Below the pieces are notes generated by a model. It did no database searches. It was not told the DNA's origin and saw only the letters and a program-made list of their open reading frames with translations. 64,000 bases of DNA from Arcuatula senhousia (Eukaryota; Mollusca; Bivalvia; Mytilida; Mytilidae): contig OZ020306.1 of assembly GCA_963971305.1 (NCBI GenBank), positions 40,197,512 through 40,261,511 of the forward strand, written 5' to 3'. Made by a program: the position numbers and the translations under genes. Positions within the stretch are counted from its first letter, which is position 1. Each line of letters begins with the position of its first letter. Shown here in pieces: positions 34,768 to 45,623 of the stretch.

Positions 34768-36414
34768 TTCGTTAAGACTTTCTAATAAGGAAGTTTAAAC
34801 TCTTCAGGTTATTCGCTATGTTATAAATATTGAATGGGGTCCTAATGGGGGATGTGTACGTGATTAGATGGCTAAATCATAAATTATGATTAAAATACTT
34901 TATTGCAACACAGGTTTATAACAATATTTTTTTCGATTTTGCTCCGACCTTCCAATTTTGCAATATTTTTTGAAAGATCAGTTTTATACATTATAGAACT
35001 CTTTCAAAAGGATAATGAATGTCAATAATTTATTCTCCCTTTCAAATATGGTATATACAATACTAATCAGATTTTTCTATAACTTTGTGCAATTACAAAA
35101 GAACTTTGGAAAATGCAATAATCGGGGACGTGGGCATAAATTATCTCACCAGGTTGATGACGTAACGTTTTCTTTTTCGATTAATTATTTAGCGGAAAAT
35201 GTCATTTTGCATCTTTAAACTTGAATTTTGAGCTGGACACCCATTAAACTGTTGGCTCTTAACCATTCATATAACTAATTCAATCATCAAGTAATGCATA
35301 TTAATTAAGATTCATTCTGGAATTATGATTTTTCAGAACTAAAAATAGGAATCAAATATTACGAAATGTTATTTGGGATACGAATCTAATCAAGGTTTCC
35401 CGTTTATACAGTTTCAAGAATTTCAGTTGTCAATGACTGGTTTCCGGCTTATTATGTGGAAGCCATATGATATTCACGTATTTCGGTTGACGGGTTCCTG
35501 TATAGTAGCTGGCCGTCGTGTGCTACTTTTATTTTCGTTAGAAATTATCGATTTACGGCATAATCAAGCATTTTAGGACTCGAACGTGACATGATGACCT
35601 TGTCAGTACCATGTAATTGACAAACAATCTGTCCACGATGGCAGTATCGCGTATTAGCTCTCGTTCAATATGGACAAGAATTGGTTGCGGACGGACTTTT
35701 TGTGATAGGGGACTATTAAGCCATACTAGAGATTTATTGACTTGCTACGTACATGTACTAGGCACGGTTGCTATCATAACCGTAACACCTTTTCAGGAGA
35801 AATTATCGATGAACCAATGTTCATGTACAACATGTATGTCGATAACTCGTTTATTAACCTTTATTTAACCTGTATGGACTTTGTAACTGTAAATTCTATC
35901 ATCAAATTAAAAGTTCAATAAAATTTTAAATATATATTTTTTTCATTAAAATTGCAAAACTGGAACATTGAAATAATGTACATGAAATAAACAAATTAGG
36001 GAAAAATTAACAACTATAACTACATGTTTAGTTAAAACCCTTTGATTTATCGGTTATTGATATTTTATACTTGTCTTAAAGCATTTTGTAGTACAATGTA
36101 TTTAAATTTGAAACACCTCCAACCCCTCAAAAATCACCTTAAACTAGAAACCTGTGAGCAGCTTGGCACAAATGATTACACAGTGAGCACCCTTGCACCT
36201 GAGATGTCGTGGAATGACAGACGAACACCCCTTCAATAAAATACCCCCTTAATTTTCAATCGGGGATATAATAATGTGCATTTTAGGGTTGATTGGTTGC
36301 TACATTTAATTTTTGGCTTAATAAATATTTGGGTTTTTTACAGCCCTGCTAAAAAAAACAGCCGATTAGATTTTTCCTATTCTGTTCTATGAAATTTATT
36401 ATCATCATTGAAAC
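34768..36414. other. Intergenic DNA upstream of the receptor gene
   Basis: AT-rich. The open frames near 35373-35868 have no recognisable domain and no convincing splice sites. The promoter of the receptor would lie here if exon 1 is correct, but I see no reliable core promoter element. Confidence 0.4.
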
Positions 36415-36600
36415 GTATTATTATACCCCCACTTCTAAAAAGGGGGAAATATTCCCAATTACTTGTCCTTTGTCCATCCGCCTGTCTCTATCTGTTTGTT
36501 TAAAATTTTTGTAACTTATATCCTCTGACCTTGCGTTAGGATTGACTTTCAATTTGGTTAACAGCGTTAGCATAATGTCATTGAGTCACCCACTTCGTGT
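36415..36600 (+). repeat. Dispersed repeat beginning TATTATACCCCC
   Basis: TTATACCCCCACTTCTAAAAAGGGGG forms a short inverted repeat and is followed by a run of TCCGCCTGTCTCTATCTG. I recognise this style of element as common in bivalve non-coding DNA; only one copy lies in the window, so the assignment is tentative. Confidence 0.35.
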
Positions 36601-37139
36601 TTTCCGAGCCGACTAGATTGTAAAGGGTTAAATGAAAGTCGTTAATTTATATATATTAGACAACAGTGTCATATAGAAGAAGAGATAAGTTCGAAGCAGA
36701 TATTTGTTCGTCTCTGTGACCGCTTCACTTACGTACACAGACAAAGTGAATTCCCCCAAACTATACAAAGTTGAGATGCATTTTAATCTGAGTTAAATGT
36801 ATAGTTAATATTATCATAACAAACTTTTAAGGTGACAACCATTAAACTTGAAAACGAGAAAGGAGGGGTCGTATTGTTTTCATTATAAATTTTGGTTTTG
36901 AGGAAAATTATTTTGAGAAAACCAGAAGTAAAGAAAAAGATTTAAACGGTTAGAGCGTTGAAGACAAAATATATTATTAAGAAGAATTTCTGCTAATTGA
37001 ACAAGAACGGAATTAGGGTCCCCTGGCGAGCGCAAAAAAAATCTAAGTTGGCTCGGTTAACGTATATAGGACCAGGGATCTGAATGTAAACTAACATTTG
37101 AATGGCGAATGTCATTATTAGAGGCGATTTTGCTATATT

Positions 37140-37645
37140 TCTTCAATGTTTATTTGATAGCGCGCTTAAAGTTAATAGTAACGCGTTACTTAAGCATAGT
37201 AGCGCGTTATTTCTCTAAAGTAGCTCTTTACTAGCTTCTTCAAGTTGGCGCGTTAGTTCTTCAATGTAACGCGTTTTTTTTTTTCTTCAAAGTAACGTGT
37301 TAGTTGATTGTAGTAACGTATGAGTTGTTAAACATGTTAAAAGTAGCACGCATTTTTCTGGGAAATAGCGCGTTAGTTTGCTAAAATAAAGCATTACTTC
37401 TTCAACGTAATGCGTTCCTTTTTTGAAGTATCGCATTAATTGTTTGAAGTAACGCGTTACTTAGGAGAAGTAGTGCGTTAATTGTATAAAGTTTAAAGTA
37501 GAGCGTTAGTTGTGAACAGTAACGCGTTACATCTAAGAAGTAGCGAGTTACAAATGTAGTTGTTAGAAGTAACACGTTACTTATGAAAACTAGCGCGCTA
37601 CTTCTAAGAAGTAACGCGTTAGTACTAGTAGCTCGTTACAAACAG
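37140..37645. repeat. Degenerate minisatellite with self-complementary TAACGCGTTA core
   Basis: About 17 variants of AAGTAACGCGTTACTT / AAGTAGCGCGTTAGTT occur within 500 bp at roughly 25-35 bp steps, with linkers such as CTTCTTCAA or CTAAGAAGT. The core is palindromic and CpG-rich in an AT-rich background. The divergence between units says the array is old. No gene is visible in it or in the following 850 bp. Confidence 0.65.
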
Positions 37646-38499
37646 CGCAATTGTGACATGAACCGCCACTCATACATATTTACGTATTTATATTTATACA
37701 ATAAATTTATTACTTGTTTGGATATAAAATTGTATCTGTCGAGATGGACAACAGAAACAATAAAAGCGCTAAAGCGTTTAAAGGCAAGCGAAATATATAA
37801 GTACTATAATAATATATGTATTCTATGTTAAATTACTTGTTCAGTATACATGTATTTGCGAAATAATAAGAAAGAATTGGCATGCAAATGTCATCAAAGT
37901 TAATGAACGCAATTAGGTATCTTGTAAAAACGGTATCGATTGAAACACCCCTTCGATTAAAATGCACTCGTCCCAAGGATGTGTATCGTGTACTGAATTT
38001 AGGAAGGGAGAAGATAGAATCCTTGCATTGACCAATCAAATAAGAAAAAATCTTATTCGAACCAATCAAGAAATAGATATATACATTATGAATATTCTAT
38101 CACCTTTAACTAAATAGTTCGTAGTGTAAAATGCAAAGGAATAAATAAAACTTGTGCTGGTCATATAAAATGCCAATAAAAATGGAGATTTGTAAAAGTG
38201 TGTATCATGTTAACTATTATTGAAAACATTATAGAATATAAAGCATTTTATTCAAGACTGGATGCAGGAAGATCACTCCGTCTAGACCGGAAAAAAAACG
38301 CGAAAATCATTACTACTCTATAGACTCCATAAGGCTTTGCTGCGCTTGCCCAAAAATTATGCACACGTTTACGTTTTACAAAGAACAGTTTTGATTGGTA
38401 CACGATAATGAAACAAGCATTCTGATTGGATATTAGTATATATTGAATTTCGAATCTAGAATTCTCTAATGAGCCTTTAGACTTTCGTAGTTTTATGAA

Positions 38500-38875
38500 C
38501 ACAAAGAGAATGATAAAATGAACATGAAATAATGATGCGAAATATGGGATAGCAAACAAAGGAGCATTAAAGTTTGAATACCACATTAAAAAGGGAGAGA
38601 TGGGTAAGGGCGGTCGACAAAATGGATTTGTTACGTGCACGAATCGTTTGACCACTATGGTCTGCTGTCAGGCTTTTTGTATTATCGACCTACATGTATA
38701 ACTCCTGTCGACGAGGGCCATTCTATTCAGCCAGCTAGGGCGCGTATTTGGTCTCTCTGTGGGCTGATCAGAAAGTGTAACCCGATGTCAAAATCAGAAG
38801 ACTCTTGGGCCTTTTACGACAAACTATGCTCTATTACGGACCTACCTCGCGTTGATCAAAACGTATAAGAGAAAG
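38500..38875 (-). mobile_element. Old SINE-like element, inverted
   Basis: Blocks in reverse order relative to 12548-13058: ATGAACATGAAATAATGATG, GGGAGAGATGGGTAAGGGCGG, GACCACTATGGTCTGCTGTCAGG, GTAACCCGATGTCA and CTTTTACGACAAACTATGCTC. It is more diverged than copies 1-3. Confidence 0.5.
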
Positions 38876-39234
38876 AAGAAATCTAAAGCAACTTTCCTTT
38901 GCTGTCAGTAGACCTCTTATTAGAGTTATGGCTCCTTAATTTTTAATATCTTTGGTTAGAAGAATGGAATACATACAGATGCGCATAGAAAAGCTGTCAC
39001 TTACGTTAAACTTCATAAATCTGCAATTGGTAGAAGTTGCCAGATGATCATTTATTGGGGTTATTAGAGCCTCTAATATTTTATCTATTTCATTTGTTTA
39101 TCAAGCTGAACGTCGTTCTATTATATTATCTATATTAGACATGTACCATATGTACTACCATGGCATACCACCATAACTTGTGTATCTTCGAGCCTGCCTA
39201 AGTATATAACACCGATTTACTAACACCAATTTTT

Positions 39235-39330
39235 GAAGTCGTCCGTGGTCGTGTGGAATCCTCGACGGACTGGAGACTGCTAGGAGACAGGTACCGCAGA
39301 GGTATGGGTTCGAATCAAGCTCACACCCTG
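39235..39330 (+). other. tRNA-like remnant with a perfect B box
   Basis: GGGTTCGAATC at 39307-39317 matches the Pol III B box, and GTGGTCGTGTGGAATC near 39245 resembles an A box with mismatches. A cloverleaf does not form convincingly, so this is read as the head of a tRNA-derived SINE, not as a tRNA gene. Confidence 0.3.
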
Positions 39331-39654
39331 TTGGATTTTTACAAAGACTTGATGTTATGTTGTCAAACATAACACAAGTTCCAGTTAGCATCTATACCCT
39401 ACCATATCCAATATCTAATTCAGCTGTAGACAGTGTTCATTTTTGTTGCAACGCACTCGCAACTGCACTCCTTAACTGAAAGAGGTCGGTTAAGCAGTAC
39501 ACTATGCTTATTTTTCTCCTTGTGGCCATGGGTTCCAATAGATTACACATTACGTTATTTGAGAGTAAATCTTCAACATATAAACCACCAAACGTCGCTC
39601 CCACAATAATGTAAGGGGTTATAAACCATTATTATGATAACTTATTTTTGTTTT

Positions 39655-39770
39655 CGGATTATCGGACCTTCAGAATATTTTTTTTTTAAAAAAACACTTC
39701 GACTTTTTGATCTTCAGACAATTGGACCTTTGGACTATTGGACTTTCGAACAATCAGACATTTGGACCAA
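39655..39770. repeat. Short degenerate repeats of TTGGACCTTTGGAC type
   Basis: ATTATCGGACCTTCAGA, ATTGGACCTTTGGACTATTGGACTTTCG and ATCAGACATTTGGACC are variants of a unit of about 12 bp. Neighbouring DNA (38880-39600 and 39770-40280) shows no gene. Confidence 0.4.
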
Positions 39771-40287
39771 ATGAAGTGTCGTAACCACCAAGTTGAGAAT
39801 CTGTACGAAATAGACATGTCGATGAGATTTTCTGCAAAGCACAATTTTACTATAAGAAATGAGAATTTTCGTACATAGTGCACTGTTAACATTGTCGATT
39901 TAGTAAGTATAGTTATGATATCTTATTATTACTTATTTAACTATATGTATCTGATATTGATTTAAACGTATAATGGATTTTTTCGTAGTTTGTCTTGTAT
40001 ATGTGTAGTGTAGTATTTGAATTGTCGCTCTTTAAAACTAGCAGGAAGCTTATTAAAATGATCTTGAAGTCACTTTCTTTTAGTAAGTATAATGTTTTCA
40101 TTTTAACAATCTTTAAATTGAATTTATTTTCATGTGTTTTTAAAAAAAACTTTGCAATGATCAGGAATAAACTAGATTTTGTTTTCTTAATTTTTTTGTT
40201 TTTGGAAAATAGACATATACATGTACATGTACAATGTATAAAAATCGATCTCGTATTCATAGATATACTGGTTTTAAAACAACAAAC

Positions 40288-41616
40288 AAGAGGCTCCCAG
40301 GAGCCTGAATCGCTCACCTGGTCTTGATGTCAACCCTTTGAAGACTTTTGTATAGCTAAATGGGCTGAATGTTTAAGCAATAAAAAGCTTTTCTCTATCT
40401 GCAATAGTTTTCATTCCAAAGCAAAAAACACAATTTTTCACCTTTAAAGGGCCATAACCCCTTAAAGGGGTCATCTGACAACTTAGACCCTAAGACGACT
40501 TTTGTAGAGCTAATTAAGCTGAACTTTTAAGCAAGCAACATCTTTTCTCTATCTGCAATAGTTTTATTTCAATAGGCCAAAAACACTATGTTTGCCTTTA
40601 AGGGGCTGTAACCCCTATAAGGGGTCATCTGACAACTTCAACCCTATGAAGACTTTTGTTGAGCTAAATGAGCTGAACTTTTCAGCAAGCAACAGCTTTT
40701 CTCTATCTGCAATAGTTTTCATTCCAAAGCAAAAAACACAATTTTTCATCTTCAAAGGGCCATAACCCCTTAAAGGGGTCATCTGACAACTTCGACCCTA
40801 CGGAGACTTTTGTAGAGCTAAATAAGCTGAACATATAAGCAAGCAACAACTTTTCTCTTTCTGCATTAGTTTTCATTCTATAGGCCAAAAACACTATTTT
40901 TGCCTTTAAGGGGGCAACCCCTAAAAGGGGTCATCTGACAACTTCGACCCTAGGAGACTTGTGTAGAGCTAAACGAGCTGAACATTTAAGCAAGCAACAG
41001 TTTTTCTCTATCTGCAATAGTTTTGATTCTGTAGGTCAAAAACTCTATTTTTTGCCTTTACGAGGCCATAACCCCTATAAGGGGTCATTTGGAAACTTCG
41101 ACCCTATGGAGACTTTTGTAGAGCTAAATAAGCTGAACATTTAAGCAAGCAACAAATTTTCTCTATCTGCAATAGTTTTCATACTATAGGGCAAAAACAT
41201 GAAAAAACGCTATTTTTCACCTTTAAGGGGCTGTAACCCCTGTAAGGGGTCATCTGACAACTTGGACCAAATGGGGACTTTTGTAGAACTTTTGATGCTG
41301 AAGCAGAAAGGTGGCATCAGATTTCTCTTATCTCTTATACTTTTTGATTTACAAGCCAAAAACAGTAGTCTGACCCCTCTGGTCTATTTTTAGCAACGGC
41401 GGCCATGTTTTTTCGACGAAACAAAAATCCCCACATCAGTTCTGTGGGGGATACCCTAGAGTACCACCAGACCAAATTTGGTTTGAATCTGTGCAACCGT
41501 TTCAGAGGAGAAGAAGTTTGAAGAAAAGTTAACGACGACTATGACGACGACGGACGACGACGACAGACGCCAAGTGATGGCAATAGCTCACATGGCCTTT
41601 GGCCAGGTGAGCTAAA
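40288..41616 (+). mobile_element. Helitron-like element with six 155-bp tandem units
   Basis: It starts with ACAAGAGGCTCCCAGGAGCCTGAATCGCTCACCTGG. The block GGGGTCATCTGACAACTT recurs at about 40468, 40622, 40778, 40929, 41082 and 41248, a period of 151-166 bp. It ends GACGACGGACGACGACGACAG, then AGCTCACATGGCCTTTGGCCAGGTGAGCTAAAA: a hairpin (GGCC TTT GGCC inside AGCTCAC/GTGAGCT) followed by CTAA. CGCTCACCTGG at the start and CCAGGTGAGC at the end are subterminal inverted repeats. This is the best preserved copy. No Rep/helicase frame is present, so it is non-autonomous. Confidence 0.7.
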
Positions 41617-41635
41617 AAGTTAACATCATAGCTAG

Positions 41636-41757
41636 TTATTTTTGTGTTTCCCTGTTAAACATGTCTGTTTTTGTCCCGTTCTCGTTGGTGATTACTGGTT
41701 TTGTTTCTGCCCTTTCGGACTTATTCGGATACCCCATTGATTCCTCTGCTTCTTAGT
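41636..41757 (+). mobile_element. 5'-truncated tail of a family A element
   Basis: TTATTTTTGTGTTTCCCTGTTAAACATGTCTG to TTATTCGGATACCCCATTGATTCCTCTGCTTC is a short tail-only copy that abuts the LTR at 41761. Confidence 0.6.
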
Positions 41758-41760
41758 AGG

Positions 41761-41950
41761 TGTTGAGAATTGCCGGAATATATGACGTAGGCATCGGCCT
41801 TGTCGTCTAGTTTCCAGTGACGTTATGAATCCGTGTTTTATGTTATATATTTGTCATATCATAGAGTCTGATTAGAATTTGAACCGGAAAGTCGTATTTT
41901 ATCTATAGAGAAAACCCAAACACAAAGCAAAGCCAACACCAAATACAACA
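41761..41950 (+). mobile_element. LTR followed by a primer-binding-site-like sequence
   Basis: A 190-bp unit starts TGTTGAGAATTGCCGG and ends AAATACAACA, so its ends are the 5-bp inverted repeat TGTTG/CAACA with the TG...CA of LTRs. TTTGGTGCCGTGACCAGGAT follows directly and looks like the primer-binding region of BEL/Pao- or Gypsy-type retrotransposons. No second LTR is seen in the window. Confidence 0.6.
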
Positions 41951-41964
41951 TTTGGTGCCGTGAC

Positions 41965-42300
41965 CAGGATTATTTATTTGTCCATACATTTTAAGCATTT
42001 CCTCGTCGTTTGACAATCGACAGATGATATTTTTCATCATGTGTTCTACTTTGTCTTTATTTGTCGACATTTTTTTGCAGTTTTCTTTCCATGGTAGCTT
42101 TTAAACGTATTCCCCATCCTCCTTTGAAATTGAAGTCTCTATTCAGTTATCCATTGCATCGGCCATTTGGTTGTTCGTTTCTATCTCTTTTGTATCTGCA
42201 AATATGTTTTTTATTTCTAATTTGGCCATTTTCTGTAATAAGAATACATTTAACATTGCAGTTGACTGCTTTCCTGTAGTAGCTGGTACTGGTTCTGATA
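41965..42300 (-). pseudogene. BEL/Pao-like pol fragment, inverted relative to the LTR
   Basis: Minus-strand segments (for example LPWKEN near 42100, and a following stretch rich in K/N ending in LSNDEEMLKMYGQI near 41985) resemble the region upstream of the reverse transcriptase in BEL/Pao polyproteins. Stops interrupt it. Its orientation is opposite to that implied by the adjacent LTR and primer-binding sequence. Confidence 0.5.
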
Positions 42301-43885
42301 ACGAATACCGGTAGCATATTTCACAAAAAAGTGGGTCTCAAAAAGTTTGACTTCCTTCAGCATTAAAGCATCCAAAAGAGTAAAGTTAGACCGGATAGTA
42401 TTGTGACCAACGATACGCTTTCGTGCATATCAAAGCTGTTCTTGCTACCTTTTTTTACACAAAAAGCAGACATTAATGGTAAGATGCTGTCGTATTTGTA
42501 AGCCATTGTTAGTGATTCCCTATGAAATTTTATAATAACTATGTGTTAAGCAGTCAAACATGGCCACGTTGGTTACGTTCGTTACTTGTTTTAAAGGTTA
42601 CTTTCGTTTTGGTTGACCAAACTTTCTTTTACAAACATAATTTTTTCCTTTTAAAATAAGATTGACTACGATAATCCTATCTCTTTCCATTAAGAAATAT
42701 GAGCCTACATGGAAAATGAGAAAAACAACTTTAAGTTAGTTTTGCTACCGCAATACAGTGTTTAGCTGCTTTATTTCTGATTGACCGACGTTATTATCCC
42801 GATATTAGCTCGCTCCGGCATGAACACTTTTGTGTTGAAGAACACATCAAAGTTTTGATTTATCCATTTGAATTTTCAAAATTGTTAAAACCCTGAGGTT
42901 CTTCCTACCCGCAGACAAGGTTGATCTTAGTCAAAATTAGGTTTTTTGTTTTGTTTTATTGTTCTATGACTTCATATTCATACAGTGTTTGGCATTTTTA
43001 ATTTTTGGGTAGATCACCTCTGATGAGTATTTTAATAGACAAATGCACGTCAGGCGTGGCAATATTTATTGTCTGGAACTTATACTTGTATTTTTGATTC
43101 ATAGCAGTTGTATTTCTATACTGAGCGTAAAGTGTTTAATATGTCGCGCTCATTGCGATCCCAGGTATCTAGTTGAACATGTCACGGGTCTTAAAATCAC
43201 TGTAAATGTTAATAATAATAACCTTTAAGCTTGCATATTTTATATATTTCAACATATGAAACCGTTTATCAAAATGTAAATTTTTATAAGAACTAAGAAG
43301 AAACATGCAAATTAAGATAGATACATAGAGGAAAGCATGTTTAATTATAATACATCACACGTATCCGATACTATTACCGACATTTTTAAATCAATTTATA
43401 TTTTGGTAGACATGATGATAATAATTCAAAAACAATTTAAACTTTACAGCTATTAAAATAATCGCCAAAAATAACACAATAACAAACGTGTTTGACACAA
43501 TACCTAGGTACATTTGAAATGTCGTTATGCAATTTATGGCAGTCTTATGGTTACCCTGGCCATCAATGTCCTTAATTCGCGAAGAAATGCGTTTGGAAAA
43601 GTTTCTGGTAATGGTTTTGGGAAGGTTTTTTATATTAAGTTTATTGTCTTTTCTCTAACTGTTGTGCAATATTATCTAGTTCTCGCGAGATGAGACTATT
43701 TTGCGTATCACACTCCGCACGATGTGATCTTCAATTTCAAGAAATGTGATTGGCTGTCCGCGCGAGACACTGCAGTTAGATACGCATCTCGTGGAAAGTA
43801 CTTACTTTTGTTTGAACGCCTGTTGATCTCGCCTATATATAAAAAGACAAATAAGATATATCCAAAAAAAAATGTACTTAAACGT
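42301..43885. other. Intergenic DNA without recognised features
   Basis: Short open frames only. There is no domain, repeat array or convincing exon on either strand. Confidence 0.4.
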
Positions 43886-43889
43886 TTGT

Positions 43890-44190
43890 TTTGGTTATAA
43901 ATAGAAAATAAAGAGATGTGGAATAAGTGTACGCGACACAGCCCACAATTAAACGGCAATTTAGAAAAACCACAATGGACAACCGCCAGCAGCCTTCAAC
44001 GAGGCCATTTGGCACTGCTCGCGGTTCTGCAATTGGCCCATGGTCTAAATAAGATGGATATAATTCAAATCCAGCCCTGAAATAGTCACAGATAGACCCC
44101 CTTCTTAAACAAGGAACAGAAAACATCAAAAAGACAAGTACAAACGAGAGCTTTGTCAAAGATTCCTGGCTTAGGACAGGCTAGTATACT
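43890..44190 (-). repeat. Family B tail fragment
   Basis: GAGATGTGGAATAAGTGTACGCGACACAGCCCAC, CCACAATGGACAACCGCCAGCAGCCTTCAACGAGGCC, CTGCTCGC and AAAGATTCCTGGCTTAGGACAGGCT are the tail blocks in order. The signal-peptide-like open frame on the minus strand here is a by-product of the repeat. Confidence 0.65.
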
Positions 44191-44352
44191 TTTAATAAAA
44201 TTTTATTAAAAAAGGTGGTACTTTTTTATTTGACAACTTTTTTCGCATGTAAACTAAACAATATACATAAAGTATAGAATTATTTTCCTATTAATTAAAA
44301 TTAAGTAAGTAATTTTGGGTCTATACTTTCACATTAGACAGTTAGAGAAAAA

Positions 44353-44496
44353 GGTTTCACAACTAGAAGTGATGAGATACGGATATCTATCACACTCGTT
44401 AGATATTTGTCGAAGTAAATGCTCGTTTCCTAATTTGACAAATATCTAACTCGATGTGATAAAAATCCGTATCTCATCACTTATAGTTGTGAAACC
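44353..44496. repeat. Near-perfect 62-bp inverted repeat (hairpin) with an 18-20 nt loop
   Basis: The left arm, GGTTTCACAACTAGAAGTGATGAGATACGG...TTAGATATTTGTCGAA, and the right arm, TTTGACAAATATCTAACTC...CCGTATCTCATCACTTATAGTTGTGAAACC, are reverse complements apart from about six differences. The loop is about GTAAATGCTCGTTTCCTAA. Weaker pairing (GAGAAA/TTTCTC) extends outward a few bases. It could be a foldback MITE or the template of a hairpin RNA. Confidence 0.75.
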
Positions 44497-45565
44497 TGTA
44501 TTTCTCACCATCTTGTGAAGAATTGGAGAATGTACTAGTTAGCTGTTAGCTGTAGCTATGGCTAGCTTGACAATATCATGCATATGTCTTTGCAGATCGT
44601 TATAATTACTTTTTGTGTAAACATGTCTTAATGTTACAACCTGGCACTTCGGCAATAATATGAAATGTGATTATTTTCAGCAACAGATTACCACGAAATA
44701 CGCGGTTTTTTTTAAACTACATGTTGTCATTCTTAAAGCTGACTACTTTTTTCCAATTTATAAGTAAGGCTGGGAATGACATAATAGATGAAAAATCAAT
44801 CACACTTTATCATTATATAGAGGTTCTCCTAACGACTTTCCTCACATAAATAAAAGTTATGATTTAGGACTCGGGTGGCCGTGTTGCCGCACCGGAACTT
44901 GCTCCCCTCTATCAATGTTTTTAGAGGCAATTTGCGGTACGAAAGAAAACATGTTTTTTGAATCGCACATTGACTCCAACAAAATATTGATAGATGAAGC
45001 AAATCCCTGCCGTCTGCTTGATAAATCGAACTTAAGAACATTAAGTATTCTAGAGGTCAAGTCAGGCCTCTTTTCCATTCATATTTAACGTTGTGCCCCT
45101 TAGATGATTGAAAATAATGGGCTTGTCATCTTTCATGCCCGGGTCCAGAAAAAAACCGATACAAGTTATAGTAGTTTCCTATTTAGGAAAATGGCACAAC
45201 TCGTACCATTTTTCACAACACTGCATCGTGTATCGATGACTAGGGTCAGAGATCATCAGAGTAGACTCAATTGCCTAGAATAACCCATTCCTCCGTTATC
45301 TAGTTTCAGCAGAATCCCGTTGCTTGGTGGGTATTGTTTAACCATATAGTGTATCATGTGTATAGCTATTTATTACCGTTATCATTCTATTATACTAAAG
45401 GAAATGTTGTGCACTTAGTAAATCATTCCAGTTTGGTAATGTGACCCTCTAATTTGTTGCTTTGGGAAAATGATATATTTAATGATATTGTTTTTATTAT
45501 TATTTTTGCTTGATTTATTGTGTAATTTACTGTTTTTATTCATTTTTAGATTCCTCGAAAAGAAA

Positions 45566-45623
45566 ATGACTCTATTAACATACGCTTTCGCTTTGCTTTT
45601 CTTTAAAGTAATAACATCATTTG
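45566..45623 (+). CDS. Small Ig protein, exon 1 (signal peptide)
   Basis: AAAATG start context. The frame reads a classic hydrophobic leader and ends TTTG/GTAAGT in phase 1. The genomic frame hits TAG directly after the donor, which supports the splice. Confidence 0.75.

Noticed and set aside
39235..39330. tRNA gene
   Set aside because: The B box is perfect but the A box is poor and the stems do not form; listed only as a tRNA-like remnant.
43878..44159. Minus-strand frame starting with a signal-peptide-like MTKLSFVLVFLMFSVPC
   Set aside because: It lies in a family B tail that recurs at many sites in other frames, and no phase-compatible donor leads to the receptor.
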